Shown: positions 13,851 through 20,830, numbered from the stretch's first letter. The stretch is DNA of 23,693 nt from BS750m-G62 sp964577175 (GCA_964577175.1 CAZNYC010000060.1:1-23693), one strand, 5' to 3'. Numbers and translations are program-made. Notes: generated by a model not told the origin, from the sequence alone.

Positions 13851-14318
13851 CACGACAACGCTAACTCGTGTGCGGCGGGTCGGAGCCTGTCCCGACCGGA
13901 GCGGAGGGGTACCCGCCGCGCGGGTGTGGCCCGGTTGGCTTGTCCAACCGGGTCGATATCCCTTCCCGGCCGGGCCGGCCGGGCCACACAAACCGGCGCA
14001 TCTGCCGGCCGGGCAAGCCGGCCGGGCTACACAACAGCGGCCGGGCAAGCCGGCCGGGCTACACAAACTGGCGCATCTGCCGGCCGGGCAAGCCGGCCGG
14101 GCTACACAACAGCGGCCGGGCCATTACGCCGGAAAGCACCGGCGGGCAAGCCGCCAGTGGCACCCGGCGTGCTCGAAACCTCATGTGCAGGGCTGCGCGG
14201 GGGGACTCCGGACCCGCCGCGCACGAGTTAGGGTTGTAGTACTAAAGACATCGCGACGCACAGCATAAGAGACTATCCGAATAACCCCTCGTCGGCCCGA
14301 GGCCGACCGAGGCGGCCG
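13851..14318. repeat. Composite repeat element with inverted ends and 75-bp tandem core
   Basis: The ends CTAACTCGTGTGCGGCGGGT (13861-13880) and the inverse at 14211-14231 (ending CGCACGAGTTAG) match over about 21 bases. Inside, a 75-bp unit is repeated: 13986-14060 and 14061 to about 14119. It contains CCGGCCGGGCAAGCCGGCC and CTACACAA. Positions 14268-14318 are the inverse of 71-121. No reading frame here looks coding. This block, with the copy-5 palindrome that follows, fills most of the 13482-14432 gene-free region. Confidence 0.75.
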
Positions 14319-14403
14319 CGGCAGCAGCCGGTCATTCTCGAACGGCGGCGCGATGCGGCCACGCAGGACGAGAATAACCCGCCGCTTCCGCGGCGGGCTC
14401 GAA
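14306..14403. repeat. Cruciform repeat, copy 5 (diverged, 98 bp)
   Basis: The right half is well kept: CCCGCCGC-TTCC-GCGGCGGG then CTCGAA. The left closing stem has decayed to ACCGAG and the left hairpin is GCGGCCGC-GGCA-GCAGCCGG. The central arm has TCATTCTCG facing CGAGAATAA but has lost the CACGTG core. It ends 29 bases before comB. Confidence 0.7.
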
Positions 14404-14432
14404 AAGCGCGATCGTGCGAGGCACACCGCTTT

Positions 14433-15200
14433 ATGCCCGACATCAACCCCTACGATTACATGCCCCAGCCGAGCGCGGGCGTCCTGCTGGAGCCGTGCAG
14501 CCGCGACGGGGCGGATTTCGCCGGCACCACCGCCGTCGTCATCGACGCCATCCGGGCCACGACGACCATCGTGGCGGCCCTGGCGGCCGGGGCACGCGAG
14601 GTCGTTCCCTTCGCCACGGCCGACGAGGTCCGGGCCGAGGCCGCCCGCCGCCCCGCCGGCACGTTCGTGACGTGCGGCGAACGGCTCGGCTGCCGCATCG
14701 AGGACCTGGACCTCAATAACAGTCCGCCCGCCATGGCGGCCGAGACGGTCGGCGGGAAGTCGCTCCTCCTGACGACGACCAACGGCACGGGGGCGATCCT
14801 GGCCGCCCTGGGCGCCGAGACGGTCCTGGTGGCGGCGATGGCGAACCGGTCGGCCGTCGCCCGCCGGGCCGTCGCCCCCGGCCGCCGCATCGTCTTCCTG
14901 ACGGCCGGCACCGTCGGCACGGTGGCGGCCGAGGACGTCCTCGTGGCGGGGGCGTGCCTGGAGGCGATGGCCGAGGGGCCCGGCGGCGAGGCGTTTCACC
15001 TGGAGGACTCGGCCCGCCTGGCCCTGGCCGCCTGGCGCGACACGCGCGACCGCCTGCCCGAGACCCTCCGCGCCACCTGGGGCGGGGCGTTCATCACCGG
15101 CCTCGGGCTCGAAGAGGACCTCGACGCCTGCTGCGCCCTCGATACGACCGAGGTGGTGCCGGTGGTCCGCGGCCGGCCGCCCGTCGTGACGGTGGGGTAG
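14433..15200 (+). CDS. comB: ComB-family 2-phosphosulfolactate phosphatase
   Basis: A 255-residue protein of the ComB family, Mg-dependent acid phosphatases that convert 2-phosphosulfolactate to sulfolactate. Family motifs seen are VVIDAIRATTTI at about residues 34-45, CGERLGCRIEDLDLNNSP at about 80-97 and LLTTTNGTGAI near 110-120. The length fits the family. The start has only a weak ribosome site; a second ATG at 14460 is possible. In methanogens ComB serves coenzyme M synthesis, but in bacteria the family is widespread without that pathway and the true role is usually unclear. No comA or comC is nearby. A perfect hairpin follows the stop. Confidence 0.88.
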   Translation: MPDINPYDYMPQPSAGVLLEPCSRDGADFAGTTAVVIDAIRATTTIVAALAAGAREVVPFATADEVRAEAARRPAGTFVTCGERLGCRIEDLDLNNSPPAMAAETVGGKSLLLTTTNGTGAILAALGAETVLVAAMANRSAVARRAVAPGRRIVFLTAGTVGTVAAEDVLVAGACLEAMAEGPGGEAFHLEDSARLALAAWRDTRDRLPETLRATWGGAFITGLGLEEDLDACCALDTTEVVPVVRGRPPVVTVG

Positions 15201-15219
15201 GGGTGTCGCCAGGACCGAG

Positions 15220-15239
15220 CCGCCATCGTGAGATGGCGG
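15220..15239. terminator. Perfect hairpin between convergent comB and hicA
   Basis: CCGCCATC-GTGA-GATGGCGG: an 8-bp perfect stem with a GNRA-type loop, 20 bases after comB and 38 bases after the hicA stop on the other strand. The following TATCTTCATCT is only mildly T-rich, so it may act as a weak bidirectional terminator. Confidence 0.5.
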
Positions 15240-15276
15240 GTATCTTCATCTGACGTTTCGGGCATGCGCCGGCCTG

Positions 15277-15465
15277 CTACTTCTCCGGCGGGACCGACAG
15301 CGCCCGACAGATCTTCTCGGCCAGGCGGTCGGCAATCTCGGCGTGACGGGGGACGGCTTCCATATGGCCGGTTTCGGGATTGACCCACAGGGAGTGGGAC
15401 CGGCCTTCCCGCTTCAAGCAGCATCCGTATCGGCGAAGCCGCTTGAGCAGGGCCGTGCGCTTCAT
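15277..15465 (-). CDS. hicA: HicA-family toxin (mRNA interferase)
   Basis: A 62-residue HicA toxin. HicA proteins have a small double-stranded-RNA-binding fold and cleave mRNA, blocking translation until neutralised by HicB. The key segment is CCLKREGRSHSLWVNPETG, with the conserved catalytic histidine in RSHS, followed by EAVPRHAEIADRLAEKICRAL, all typical of the family. The ATG overlaps the hicB stop by four bases (ATGA), so toxin translation is coupled to antitoxin. Gene order here is antitoxin first, the reverse of the E. coli locus. Confidence 0.88.
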   Translation of the reverse strand: MKRTALLKRLRRYGCCLKREGRSHSLWVNPETGHMEAVPRHAEIADRLAEKICRALSVPPEK

Positions 15466-15677
15466 CCGAGGGTCACCGTATCCCGGATGGCGTCGTCCGG
15501 CACGCCGCGGAGGGCGTCCTTGCGTCGCTCGTCCAGGATGAGGCGGATCGCCTCGGCAAGGTTGGTCCGGCACTCGTCTTTGGTGCGGCCCTGGCCGTTC
15601 GCGCCGGGAATCTCCGGGCACCAGGCGATGTACCAGTCGCCGTCCTTCTCGATGACGGCCGTGAATTCGTTGTGCAT
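15462..15677 (-). CDS. hicB: HicB-family antitoxin
   Basis: A 71-residue HicB-like antitoxin. The fold segment HNEFTAVIEKDGDWYIAWCP, then EIPGANGQGRTKDECRTNL and AEAIRLILDERR, is characteristic of the partial RNase-H-like HicB domain. No clear C-terminal DNA-binding domain is present, so autoregulation may be limited. The chosen ATG follows GGGGAGG; a longer frame upstream lacks a ribosome site. It is the first gene of a two-gene unit with hicA. Confidence 0.88.
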   Translation of the reverse strand: MHNEFTAVIEKDGDWYIAWCPEIPGANGQGRTKDECRTNLAEAIRLILDERRKDALRGVPDDAIRDTVTLG

Positions 15678-15708
15678 GGCATGGGCCTCCCCGCGACCTT
15701 GCCGGCGC

Positions 15709-15737
15709 ATTGTACCTGGCCGATGCAGGCCGGTCCA
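15709..15737 (-). promoter_or_regulatory. Predicted hicBA promoter
   Basis: On the minus strand TGGACC (-35) and a good TACAAT (-10) are 17 bases apart. The start point near 15702 gives a leader of about 25 nt carrying GGGGAGG. Confidence 0.55.
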
Positions 15738-15803
15738 GCGTTGTCGGCGCCCGGTTCCTGGGTCTGAGTACGTGCAGGGCGTTGTTTCGGCGCGGCCGGT
15801 TCC

Positions 15804-15831
15804 TTGCCAAGCCCTTCATATCCGTTACAAT
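15804..15831 (+). promoter_or_regulatory. Predicted promoter for the DUF4258 gene, possibly leaderless
   Basis: TTGCCA and TACAAT are separated by 16 bases. A start point 7-8 bases after the -10 falls on or next to the ATG at 15839, which suggests a leaderless mRNA; the GGAAAGG just before the ATG is too close to serve as a normal ribosome site. Confidence 0.5.
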
Positions 15832-15838
15832 GGAAAGG

Positions 15839-16162
15839 ATGAGCGACACGCTTGGCCGGGTACGGCGGCTCGTGACTGAGGGCGACGTTCGCATTTCGGC
15901 TCACGGGTACGATGAGTTGATGGCGGACGGCCTTCTGGCCGTGGAGGTGATCGAAGGCGTCGCTGCCGCCGCCTGTGTGGAGGATTATCCGGACTACGCG
16001 AAAGGGCCGTGCGTGCTGGTTCTTCAGCGCGACCCCGAGGGCCGGCCGGTTCATGTCGTGTGGGGCATCCCGCGCGGCGCGGACCGTCCGGCGGTGCTCG
16101 TCACGGCATACCGGCCGGCCCCCGAGCAATGGTCCCCCGACTTCATGCGGAGAATCCCGTGA
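15839..16162 (+). CDS. DUF4258 protein, likely RelE-fold toxin
   Basis: A 107-residue DUF4258-type protein. The family resembles RelE/ParE-like small toxins. Visible features are RISAHGYDELMADG near the start, VEDYPDYAKGPCVLVLQRDP in the middle, then RPVHVVWGIP and VLVTAYRPAPEQWSPDFMRR. The ATG at 15839 fits the promoter; the ATG at 15830 would lie within the -10 box. Its stop overlaps the GTG of the next gene, a small acidic protein of antitoxin type. A toxin role is inferred from family and gene pairing; a housekeeping or regulatory role is not excluded. Confidence 0.78.
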   Translation: MSDTLGRVRRLVTEGDVRISAHGYDELMADGLLAVEVIEGVAAAACVEDYPDYAKGPCVLVLQRDPEGRPVHVVWGIPRGADRPAVLVTAYRPAPEQWSPDFMRRIP

Positions 16163-16374
16163 CCACCCGCAAACAGGTCAAACTGGTTCACGAGGGCGAG
16201 TACGTGGCCGAGGTCGAGGTCCAACTCGTCGATTCCGACGCGGGCTGGGCCCCGTACCTTTCCTTGGAGGACGTGCGCAAGTTGGACGGCGTCCGCCAGG
16301 CCCTGCGCGCCGGCAACCTGGCTGCCGCCCGCAAGGAGGCGCGCGTCTTCCGTCTCACGCCGGTCACCGACTAG
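16159..16374 (+). CDS. Small antitoxin-like partner of the DUF4258 protein
   Basis: A 71-residue protein starting at GTG that overlaps the DUF4258 stop by four bases. Its text, KLVHEGEYVAEVEVQLVDSD then GWAPYLSLEDVRKLDGVRQA and ARVFRLTPV, matches small conserved proteins often found beside RelE-like or DUF4258 genes in cyanobacteria and planctomycetes. The N-terminal half reads as beta-strands, the middle as helices with LSLEDVRKLD. It is a good antitoxin candidate, but I know of no experimental work on this family. Confidence 0.7.
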   Translation: MTTRKQVKLVHEGEYVAEVEVQLVDSDAGWAPYLSLEDVRKLDGVRQALRAGNLAAARKEARVFRLTPVTD

Positions 16375-16429
16375 ACCTCCCCCGATTTTGCATGGCACAC
16401 CCGCCGCCCGCTCCCTTATCATCGAGGCC

Positions 16430-16978
16430 ATGGGCCGGCCCACGGAACCCGAACCCGTCAAACTCCTCGTGGGGATGCTCTCGGCCTACCCCGGCGCGAT
16501 GGCCGAGGCCGAGGCCCAACTCGTCGACCCCCTCGGCCCCGTCGAGGACCGCAGCGACCTCTTCGCCCACGAGTTCACCGAGTATTACCGCGACGAGATG
16601 GGCCACCCGCTCGGCCGCCTCTTCATCACCATGGAGCGCCTCATCCGGCCGGAGGACCTGGCGGGCATCAAGCGGCTGACGAACGACGTCGAGGACCGCA
16701 TCGCCGCCCGCGGCGAGTGGCCCGTCGCCCGGCCCGTCAACCTCGACCCCGGGTACGTCAGCCCCGCCAAACTCGTGCTGGCGAGCACGAAGAATCACGC
16801 CCACCGCCTGTACCTGGCCGAGGGCATCTACGGCGAGGTGACGCTCCTCTACGAGCGGGGCGCGTGGCGGACGCTGCCGTGGACGTATCCCGATTACCGC
16901 ACAGCGGACTACCACGCGTTCTTCTCCCGGGTGCGCGAGCGGCTGCTGGCCCAGCGGCGGGAGGACCGGCGTGATTGA
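16430..16978 (+). CDS. DUF4416 protein
   Basis: A 182-residue DUF4416 family protein of unknown function. Recognisable stretches are PVKLLVGMLSAYP, FTEYYRDEMGHPLGRLFITM, PVNLDPGYVSPAKLVLASTK and GEVTLLYERGAWRTLPWTYP, spread along the whole chain. The ATG at 16430 fits the family start; a TTG at 16388 would add 14 residues. It overlaps the next gene by eight bases and so belongs to the glycan operon downstream. A TATCAT box at 16417-16422 would place transcription start at the ATG itself, though no good -35 is seen. Confidence 0.85.
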   Translation: MGRPTEPEPVKLLVGMLSAYPGAMAEAEAQLVDPLGPVEDRSDLFAHEFTEYYRDEMGHPLGRLFITMERLIRPEDLAGIKRLTNDVEDRIAARGEWPVARPVNLDPGYVSPAKLVLASTKNHAHRLYLAEGIYGEVTLLYERGAWRTLPWTYPDYRTADYHAFFSRVRERLLAQRREDRRD

Positions 16979-18065
16979 GTTCGCCCTCGTCGCGTTCGGG
17001 GCCGCCGCGGTCGCATCGGCCGCCCTCACGCCCGTGGCCCGATGGGCCGCCCGCACCGCCGACCTCGTCGCCCGGGTCCGCCCCGACCGGCACCACACGC
17101 GGCCCGTCCCCTGCGGCGGGGGCTTCGCCGTCGCCGACACCCTCACCCTCGTCGTCGGCGGGGCGTGGCTGCTGGGCCTGTACGCCCCGGCGGACTGGCT
17201 GCCCGGCTGGCTGCCGCCCGCTGTGCGGGCCCACCTCGACGCCCGGACACCCGTCCTCCTGCGCCTGGCGTTCGGCGGCCTCGTCTTCTTCATCATCGGC
17301 CTGCTCGACGACCGGTACGACCTGCCCGCCCTGCCGAAGTTCCTCCTCCAACTCTTCGCCTCGGCCCTGGTCGTGGTGGGGTTCGGCCTCTCGGCGACCG
17401 CCTGGACGGAGCAGGCGTGGATGGGGCAGGGGCTCAGCATCCTCTGGCTCCTGGCGGTCGTGAACGCGTACAACATGTTCGACCACGCCGACGGGATGGC
17501 CGCCGCCGTGGGCCTCGTGGCCTTTGCGTCCCTCGCCGTCGGCCAGATGCTGATGGGCGAGTGGTTCGTGCCGGGTGTGGCGCTGGCGGCCGCGGGGGCG
17601 CTGGCGGGGTTTCTCATCTACAACTGGCCGCCCGCCTCCCTGTTCCTCGGCGACGCCGGGAGCCACCTCGTCGGCTACCTCTTCGGCGCCCTGGCGATGG
17701 TGGCGCGGTATTACTTTCCCGACCAGGGCACGACCCGGTGGGTTGTCGCCGTGCCCGTCCTGATCTTCCTCGTGCCGCTGGTGGACATGGTGCGCGTTTT
17801 TGCTTCGCGGGCCGTCCGCGCCCGCAACCCGTTCGTGGGGGATGCGACGAGCCACCTCGCCCACCGGATGCTGGCCCGCGGGGCGCATCCCGCCACGCCG
17901 GTCCTGGCGGCGGCGGCGGGGCTGACGGTCGTTGCAGGCCTCGGCGCGACGATGCTCTACATGCCCCTTCCGCTATGCACTGGCAGCCTTCCCTGTGCGT
18001 TCGTTGTCCTGGCCGCGATGGTTCACCTCCGCCGCGAGCCCGAACGGGAGGAGGCGGACGCATGA
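16971..18065 (+). CDS. WecA/MraY-type undecaprenyl-phosphate sugar-1-phosphate transferase
   Basis: A 364-residue membrane enzyme of glycosyltransferase family 4, moving a sugar-1-phosphate from a UDP-sugar onto undecaprenyl phosphate to start a surface glycan. The Mg-binding motif is D113-D114-R-Y-D117. The nucleotide/catalytic motif is NAYNMFDHADG at about 165-175, and FLGDAGSHLVGY lies at about 225-236. A degenerate basic loop, GDATSHLAHRM, occurs near residue 286. About ten hydrophobic helices are visible. GTG start with GGGAGG six bases upstream, overlapping DUF4416. MraY itself is less likely because no cell-wall genes are adjacent; a WecA/TagO-like role is favoured by the O-antigen-ligase-like gene downstream. 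Confidence 0.9.
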   Translation: MIEFALVAFGAAAVASAALTPVARWAARTADLVARVRPDRHHTRPVPCGGGFAVADTLTLVVGGAWLLGLYAPADWLPGWLPPAVRAHLDARTPVLLRLAFGGLVFFIIGLLDDRYDLPALPKFLLQLFASALVVVGFGLSATAWTEQAWMGQGLSILWLLAVVNAYNMFDHADGMAAAVGLVAFASLAVGQMLMGEWFVPGVALAAAGALAGFLIYNWPPASLFLGDAGSHLVGYLFGALAMVARYYFPDQGTTRWVVAVPVLIFLVPLVDMVRVFASRAVRARNPFVGDATSHLAHRMLARGAHPATPVLAAAAGLTVVAGLGATMLYMPLPLCTGSLPCAFVVLAAMVHLRREPEREEADA

Positions 18066-20671
18066 CGCCCCGCCTCCCAAGCGGCCCCACCGCCGCCCGC
18101 TGGCTTCGCCGGGCGGTGGTGGTCCTCGCGGCCGCCTATCTGCTGGTCTTCCCGCAGTTCGTCACGAACGCCTCGTTCTTCGGCGTGCCGGGGGTGCCGG
18201 GACCGCTGGCGGTGCTCATCCTGAGCCTTGGCCTGTGGCTGATGCCGGTCCTGCTCATGGCCTCGTGGGCGGCGGAGGGACGCATCCACCTGCCGCACCC
18301 GGCCCTCGCGGTGCCCGCAGTCCTCTTTCTTGTCGGCGTGGGGGTCTCGACGGCCGCCGCGTCGGACAAGTCGTCGGCCCTGGTGCGCGGGGTGGAACTG
18401 GCGGGGCTCTGGGCCGCCGCCTGGGCCCTGGCGCAGGCCCTTCGGACGGACGGCGAGCGGCGGTTCCTTCTGGCGGTCCTGGTGGCGGCGGGATGCATCT
18501 CGGCCGCCGTCGCCGTCCATCAGGCGGCGATCGGACTGCCGGAAGCCCTCGAGTACTTCGAGGCCCATCGCGAGGAGGTCCTCGCCCGGCAGGGCATCGA
18601 GCCCGGCGGCTGGCGGGAGGAGGTCTTCCGCGCCCGCTTCACCGGCGGCGTCCAGGCCGCCACGGGGCACCCCAACGTCCTGGCGGCGCTGCTGCTCGTG
18701 GCGCTCTTCGCGGCGGCGGGGCTGGCGATGGAGAAATGGTTCGAGGTCCGCGCGGCCGGGGCCCGTGCCCTTGCCGTCGTGGCCGCCGGGGCAGGGGGGC
18801 TGTGCGCCGCCGGCATCGTCCTGACGCAGAGCCGGGCGGCGCTGGCCGCCGCCGCCGTCGGCGTCTACTGGCTCGTCGTGGCCCGGCGCGTGCGGCGTCG
18901 GAGGCTGCGGATCGTCCTCCTGCTCGCCCCGCTCGCGGTGGCGGCGGCGGGACTGGTCGTCGCCACCCAGGTGGAGCACCCGGCCGTTGCGCAGGCCCTG
19001 ACGACGCTCCGCTACCGCCTCGATTACTGGGGGGCCACGCTGAAGATCCTGGCCGACCACTGGGCGACGGGCGTGGGCCTGGAGAACTTCGGCTCGCATT
19101 ACATCGAGCACAAGGCCGCGTGGGCGCCGGAGGAGGTGGCCGACCCGCATCACATGCTCCTCTCGGTCTGGAGCACGCTGGGGGTGGCGGGCCTGGTGGC
19201 GCTGGTGCTCGTGTGGGCGACGGCCGTCCGGGCGTGGCGGCGCGAACGCGTGGAGCGCAGCGGGGCTCCGTACCCGCCGCGCGATGCCTCCGCGGAGCGC
19301 GGGGGTTGCGGGGAACCACCGCGCTCTGTTTCGGGCACTGCCGAAGATCACCGCCCCCCCGCGGTCTCCCTGCCCACCCTCCTCGTCCCGACGGTCGCCC
19401 TGGCCGGGCCGCCCGTTTTCTGGTTCCTGGCCGACTTCTTCGGCGGCCCGAAATCGGCCGGCGGCCTGGCGTGGGGGATGGGCGGCGTGGCGGCGATGGC
19501 CCTTCTGGGCGGCCTGCTGCCCTCGGACCGGCCGAACCGCCTCGCGGCCTCCGACCGTCCGCCCGACGGGCTGTACGCCGCCGCCGTCGTGGCCCTGGTG
19601 GCCTTCGCCCTGGCCGAGCAGATCGGCACCGCCGTCCTCGAGCCCCCCACCGCCTGGGCGATGCTCGCCCTGCTCGTCGTGACGCTGCGAGGCCACGCCG
19701 CGCGCGCCGACGCCGTTCGAGCCGGCCGCGGGAGCGGCCGGTCATCTCCATCCGAGGTGGCACGTTCCCCTGCGGATGAGGATGACCGGGACCTTCCGGT
19801 CCCGGCTCGAACAGCGGAGGCTCGAACAGCGGAGGCTCGAACAGCGGAGGCTCGAACANNNNNNNNNNNNNNNNNNNNNNNNNNNNNNNNNNNNNNNNNN
19901 NNNNNNNNNNNNNNNNNNNNNNNNNNNNNNNNNNNNNNNNNNNNNNNNNNNNNNNNNNAGGCTCGAACAGCGGAGGCTCGAACAGCGGAGGCTCGAACAG
20001 CGGAGGCTCGAACAGCGGAGGCTCGAACGGGGCCCGGCCGCCCCATCGGCCTGGCGGTCCGGTTCGCCCTGGTCCTGGCGGCCATGGCGTTCTGCTTCGG
20101 CTATGCCCGGCTGCTCATCGTGCCGGTGGCGCAGGAACGGCGGATGTTGAAGGAAGCCCGTTTCAGCCTCGATTCCTTCGGCGTGGAACCGACGCGCGAG
20201 GCCGCCCGGGTCAACCCGCTGGCGTGGGAGCCGGCATTCCTGCGCGGTGCGCTCTGGCACCGCCGCGCCGCCGAGGCCGGCGGGCCCGTGGCGGCCATCC
20301 ATCTGGAGCGGGCCATCGAGGGGTACCGGGCGGCGCTGGCGCGGCATCGGCGGCTGCGGCGGGCGCAGGTCGCCATCGCCGACGCCTACCTCGCCATGCC
20401 GGGCGCCGAGCGCGACCCGGACCTCCTGGCCGAGGCCAGGAAGGCCCTGGAGGCCGCCGCCGCCCTGTACCCGACGCACATCCCCACGCGGCTGCGGCTG
20501 GCCCGCGTGCTGGACCAGATGGACCGGCGCCGCGAGGCGCGGGCCGAATACGAGGAGGTCCTCCGCCTCGACCGCCTGATGCCGATGGCCGGCCGCCGCC
20601 TCTCAAACGAGACGCGGGCGGAGGTGGAGGCCCGGGTCCGCGCCCTGGCGGCACCTCCGCCGGGGACGTAA
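18062..20671 (+). CDS. O-antigen ligase-like membrane protein with TPR tail, carrying in-frame repeats
   Basis: A protein of about 869 residues, gap included. The N-terminal two-thirds is an O-antigen ligase/polymerase (Wzy_C-type) membrane protein with many helices, LTQSRAALAAAAVGVYW near residue 255, and ADPHHMLLSVWSTLGVAGL around residue 360. A final helix (AVRFALVLAAMAFCFGYARL) is followed by a soluble TPR-like domain with ARKALEAAAALYPTHIPTRL and ARAEYEEVLRLD. It probably polymerises or ligates lipid-linked glycan in the periplasm. Two loops are made of intergenic-type repeats read in frame: a 28-bp palindrome at about residues 398-407, and a 96-bp cruciform repeat at about 552-584 leading into RTAEA repeats. 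ATG overlaps the upstream gene by four bases, after GGGAGGAGG. Confidence 0.88.
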   Translation: MTPRLPSGPTAARWLRRAVVVLAAAYLLVFPQFVTNASFFGVPGVPGPLAVLILSLGLWLMPVLLMASWAAEGRIHLPHPALAVPAVLFLVGVGVSTAAASDKSSALVRGVELAGLWAAAWALAQALRTDGERRFLLAVLVAAGCISAAVAVHQAAIGLPEALEYFEAHREEVLARQGIEPGGWREEVFRARFTGGVQAATGHPNVLAALLLVALFAAAGLAMEKWFEVRAAGARALAVVAAGAGGLCAAGIVLTQSRAALAAAAVGVYWLVVARRVRRRRLRIVLLLAPLAVAAAGLVVATQVEHPAVAQALTTLRYRLDYWGATLKILADHWATGVGLENFGSHYIEHKAAWAPEEVADPHHMLLSVWSTLGVAGLVALVLVWATAVRAWRRERVERSGAPYPPRDASAERGGCGEPPRSVSGTAEDHRPPAVSLPTLLVPTVALAGPPVFWFLADFFGGPKSAGGLAWGMGGVAAMALLGGLLPSDRPNRLAASDRPPDGLYAAAVVALVAFALAEQIGTAVLEPPTAWAMLALLVVTLRGHAARADAVRAGRGSGRSSPSEVARSPADEDDRDLPVPARTAEARTAEARTAEARTXXXXXXXXXXXXXXXXXXXXXXXXXXXXXXXXXXARTAEARTAEARTAEARTAEARTGPGRPIGLAVRFALVLAAMAFCFGYARLLIVPVAQERRMLKEARFSLDSFGVEPTREAARVNPLAWEPAFLRGALWHRRAAEAGGPVAAIHLERAIEGYRAALARHRRLRRAQVAIADAYLAMPGAERDPDLLAEARKALEAAAALYPTHIPTRLRLARVLDQMDRRREARAEYEEVLRLDRLMPMAGRRLSNETRAEVEARVRALAAPPPGT
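19255..19323. repeat. 28-bp palindrome and adjacent hairpin inside the ligase-like gene
   Basis: 19255-19282 is the GCGCGGCGGG-8-CCCGCCGCGC palindrome with one mismatch in the left arm. A second hairpin of about 11 bp (GCGCGGGGGTT facing AACCACCGCGC, one mismatch) follows at about 19297-19323. They encode a low-complexity loop, SGAPYPPRDASAERGGCGEP, that breaks the membrane-protein text. Confidence 0.75.
19716..19811. repeat. 96-bp cruciform repeat, copy 4, in frame within a gene
   Basis: Exactly 96 bases, with the same TTCGAG/CTCGAA stem and the same GGGA- and TTCC-loop hairpins as copy 1. At 32 codons it leaves the frame intact and has no stop. It is read as RAGRGSGRSSPSEVARSPAD and on to LPVPA. 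Its central arm matches the reverse complement of copy 1's central arm. Confidence 0.92.
19804..20028. repeat. 15-bp coding minisatellite (RTAEA repeat), gapped
   Basis: The unit GGCTCGAACAGCGGA repeats about 3.7 times before the gap and 4.7 times after it. It begins inside the right end of the cruciform repeat (GGCTCGAA), so it appears to have grown from that end. Every unit adds five residues, so copy-number change does not break the gene. Confidence 0.92.
19859..19958. other. Assembly gap (100 N) in the minisatellite
   Basis: The contig end before the gap holds exactly 55 bases of pure repeat (19804-19858), the same length seen at two other gaps. The true number of 15-bp units is unknown. 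Confidence 0.85.
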
Positions 20672-20702
20672 TCGGGCGATGCCGGCCGCCCCTGGCATGT
20701 GC

Positions 20703-20772
20703 CACGGCGGGCCTTGCCCCGCCGTGATCCTCGTTCGCGGAGAGCACAGCCGGACGAGACCGGCCGTGGCAC
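20703..20772. repeat. Hairpin and GTGCCACGG-family repeat after the ligase-like gene
   Basis: CACGGCGGG (20703-20711) pairs perfectly with CCCGCCGTG (20718-20726), a possible terminator without a T-run. It is preceded by GGCATGTGCCACGG, a relic of the cruciform core. At 20745-20772 lies a hairpin repeat ending CCGGCCGTGGCAC that recurs, with two changes, at 21883-21910. Confidence 0.65.
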
Positions 20773-20830
20773 GGGTCTGGCATGGCCTCGCCTCGATCCT
20801 GCCGCGGCACCGGCGCCGGCCAAATAGTCC

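Noticed and set aside
13861..14231. Integron attC site or cassette
   Set aside because: CTAAC/GTTAG ends look slightly like attC core sites, but the 370-base spacing, the tandem core and the lack of a proper attC hairpin or integrase do not fit.
17042..18061. Upstream extension of the ligase-like frame through the WecA/MraY-type gene
   Set aside because: The text before residue MTPRLPSGP is arginine- and proline-rich shadow of the WecA-type frame; the ATG at 18062 has a GGAGG site.
19804..20028. CRISPR array
   Set aside because: The 15-bp units are contiguous with no spacers, in frame, and coding.
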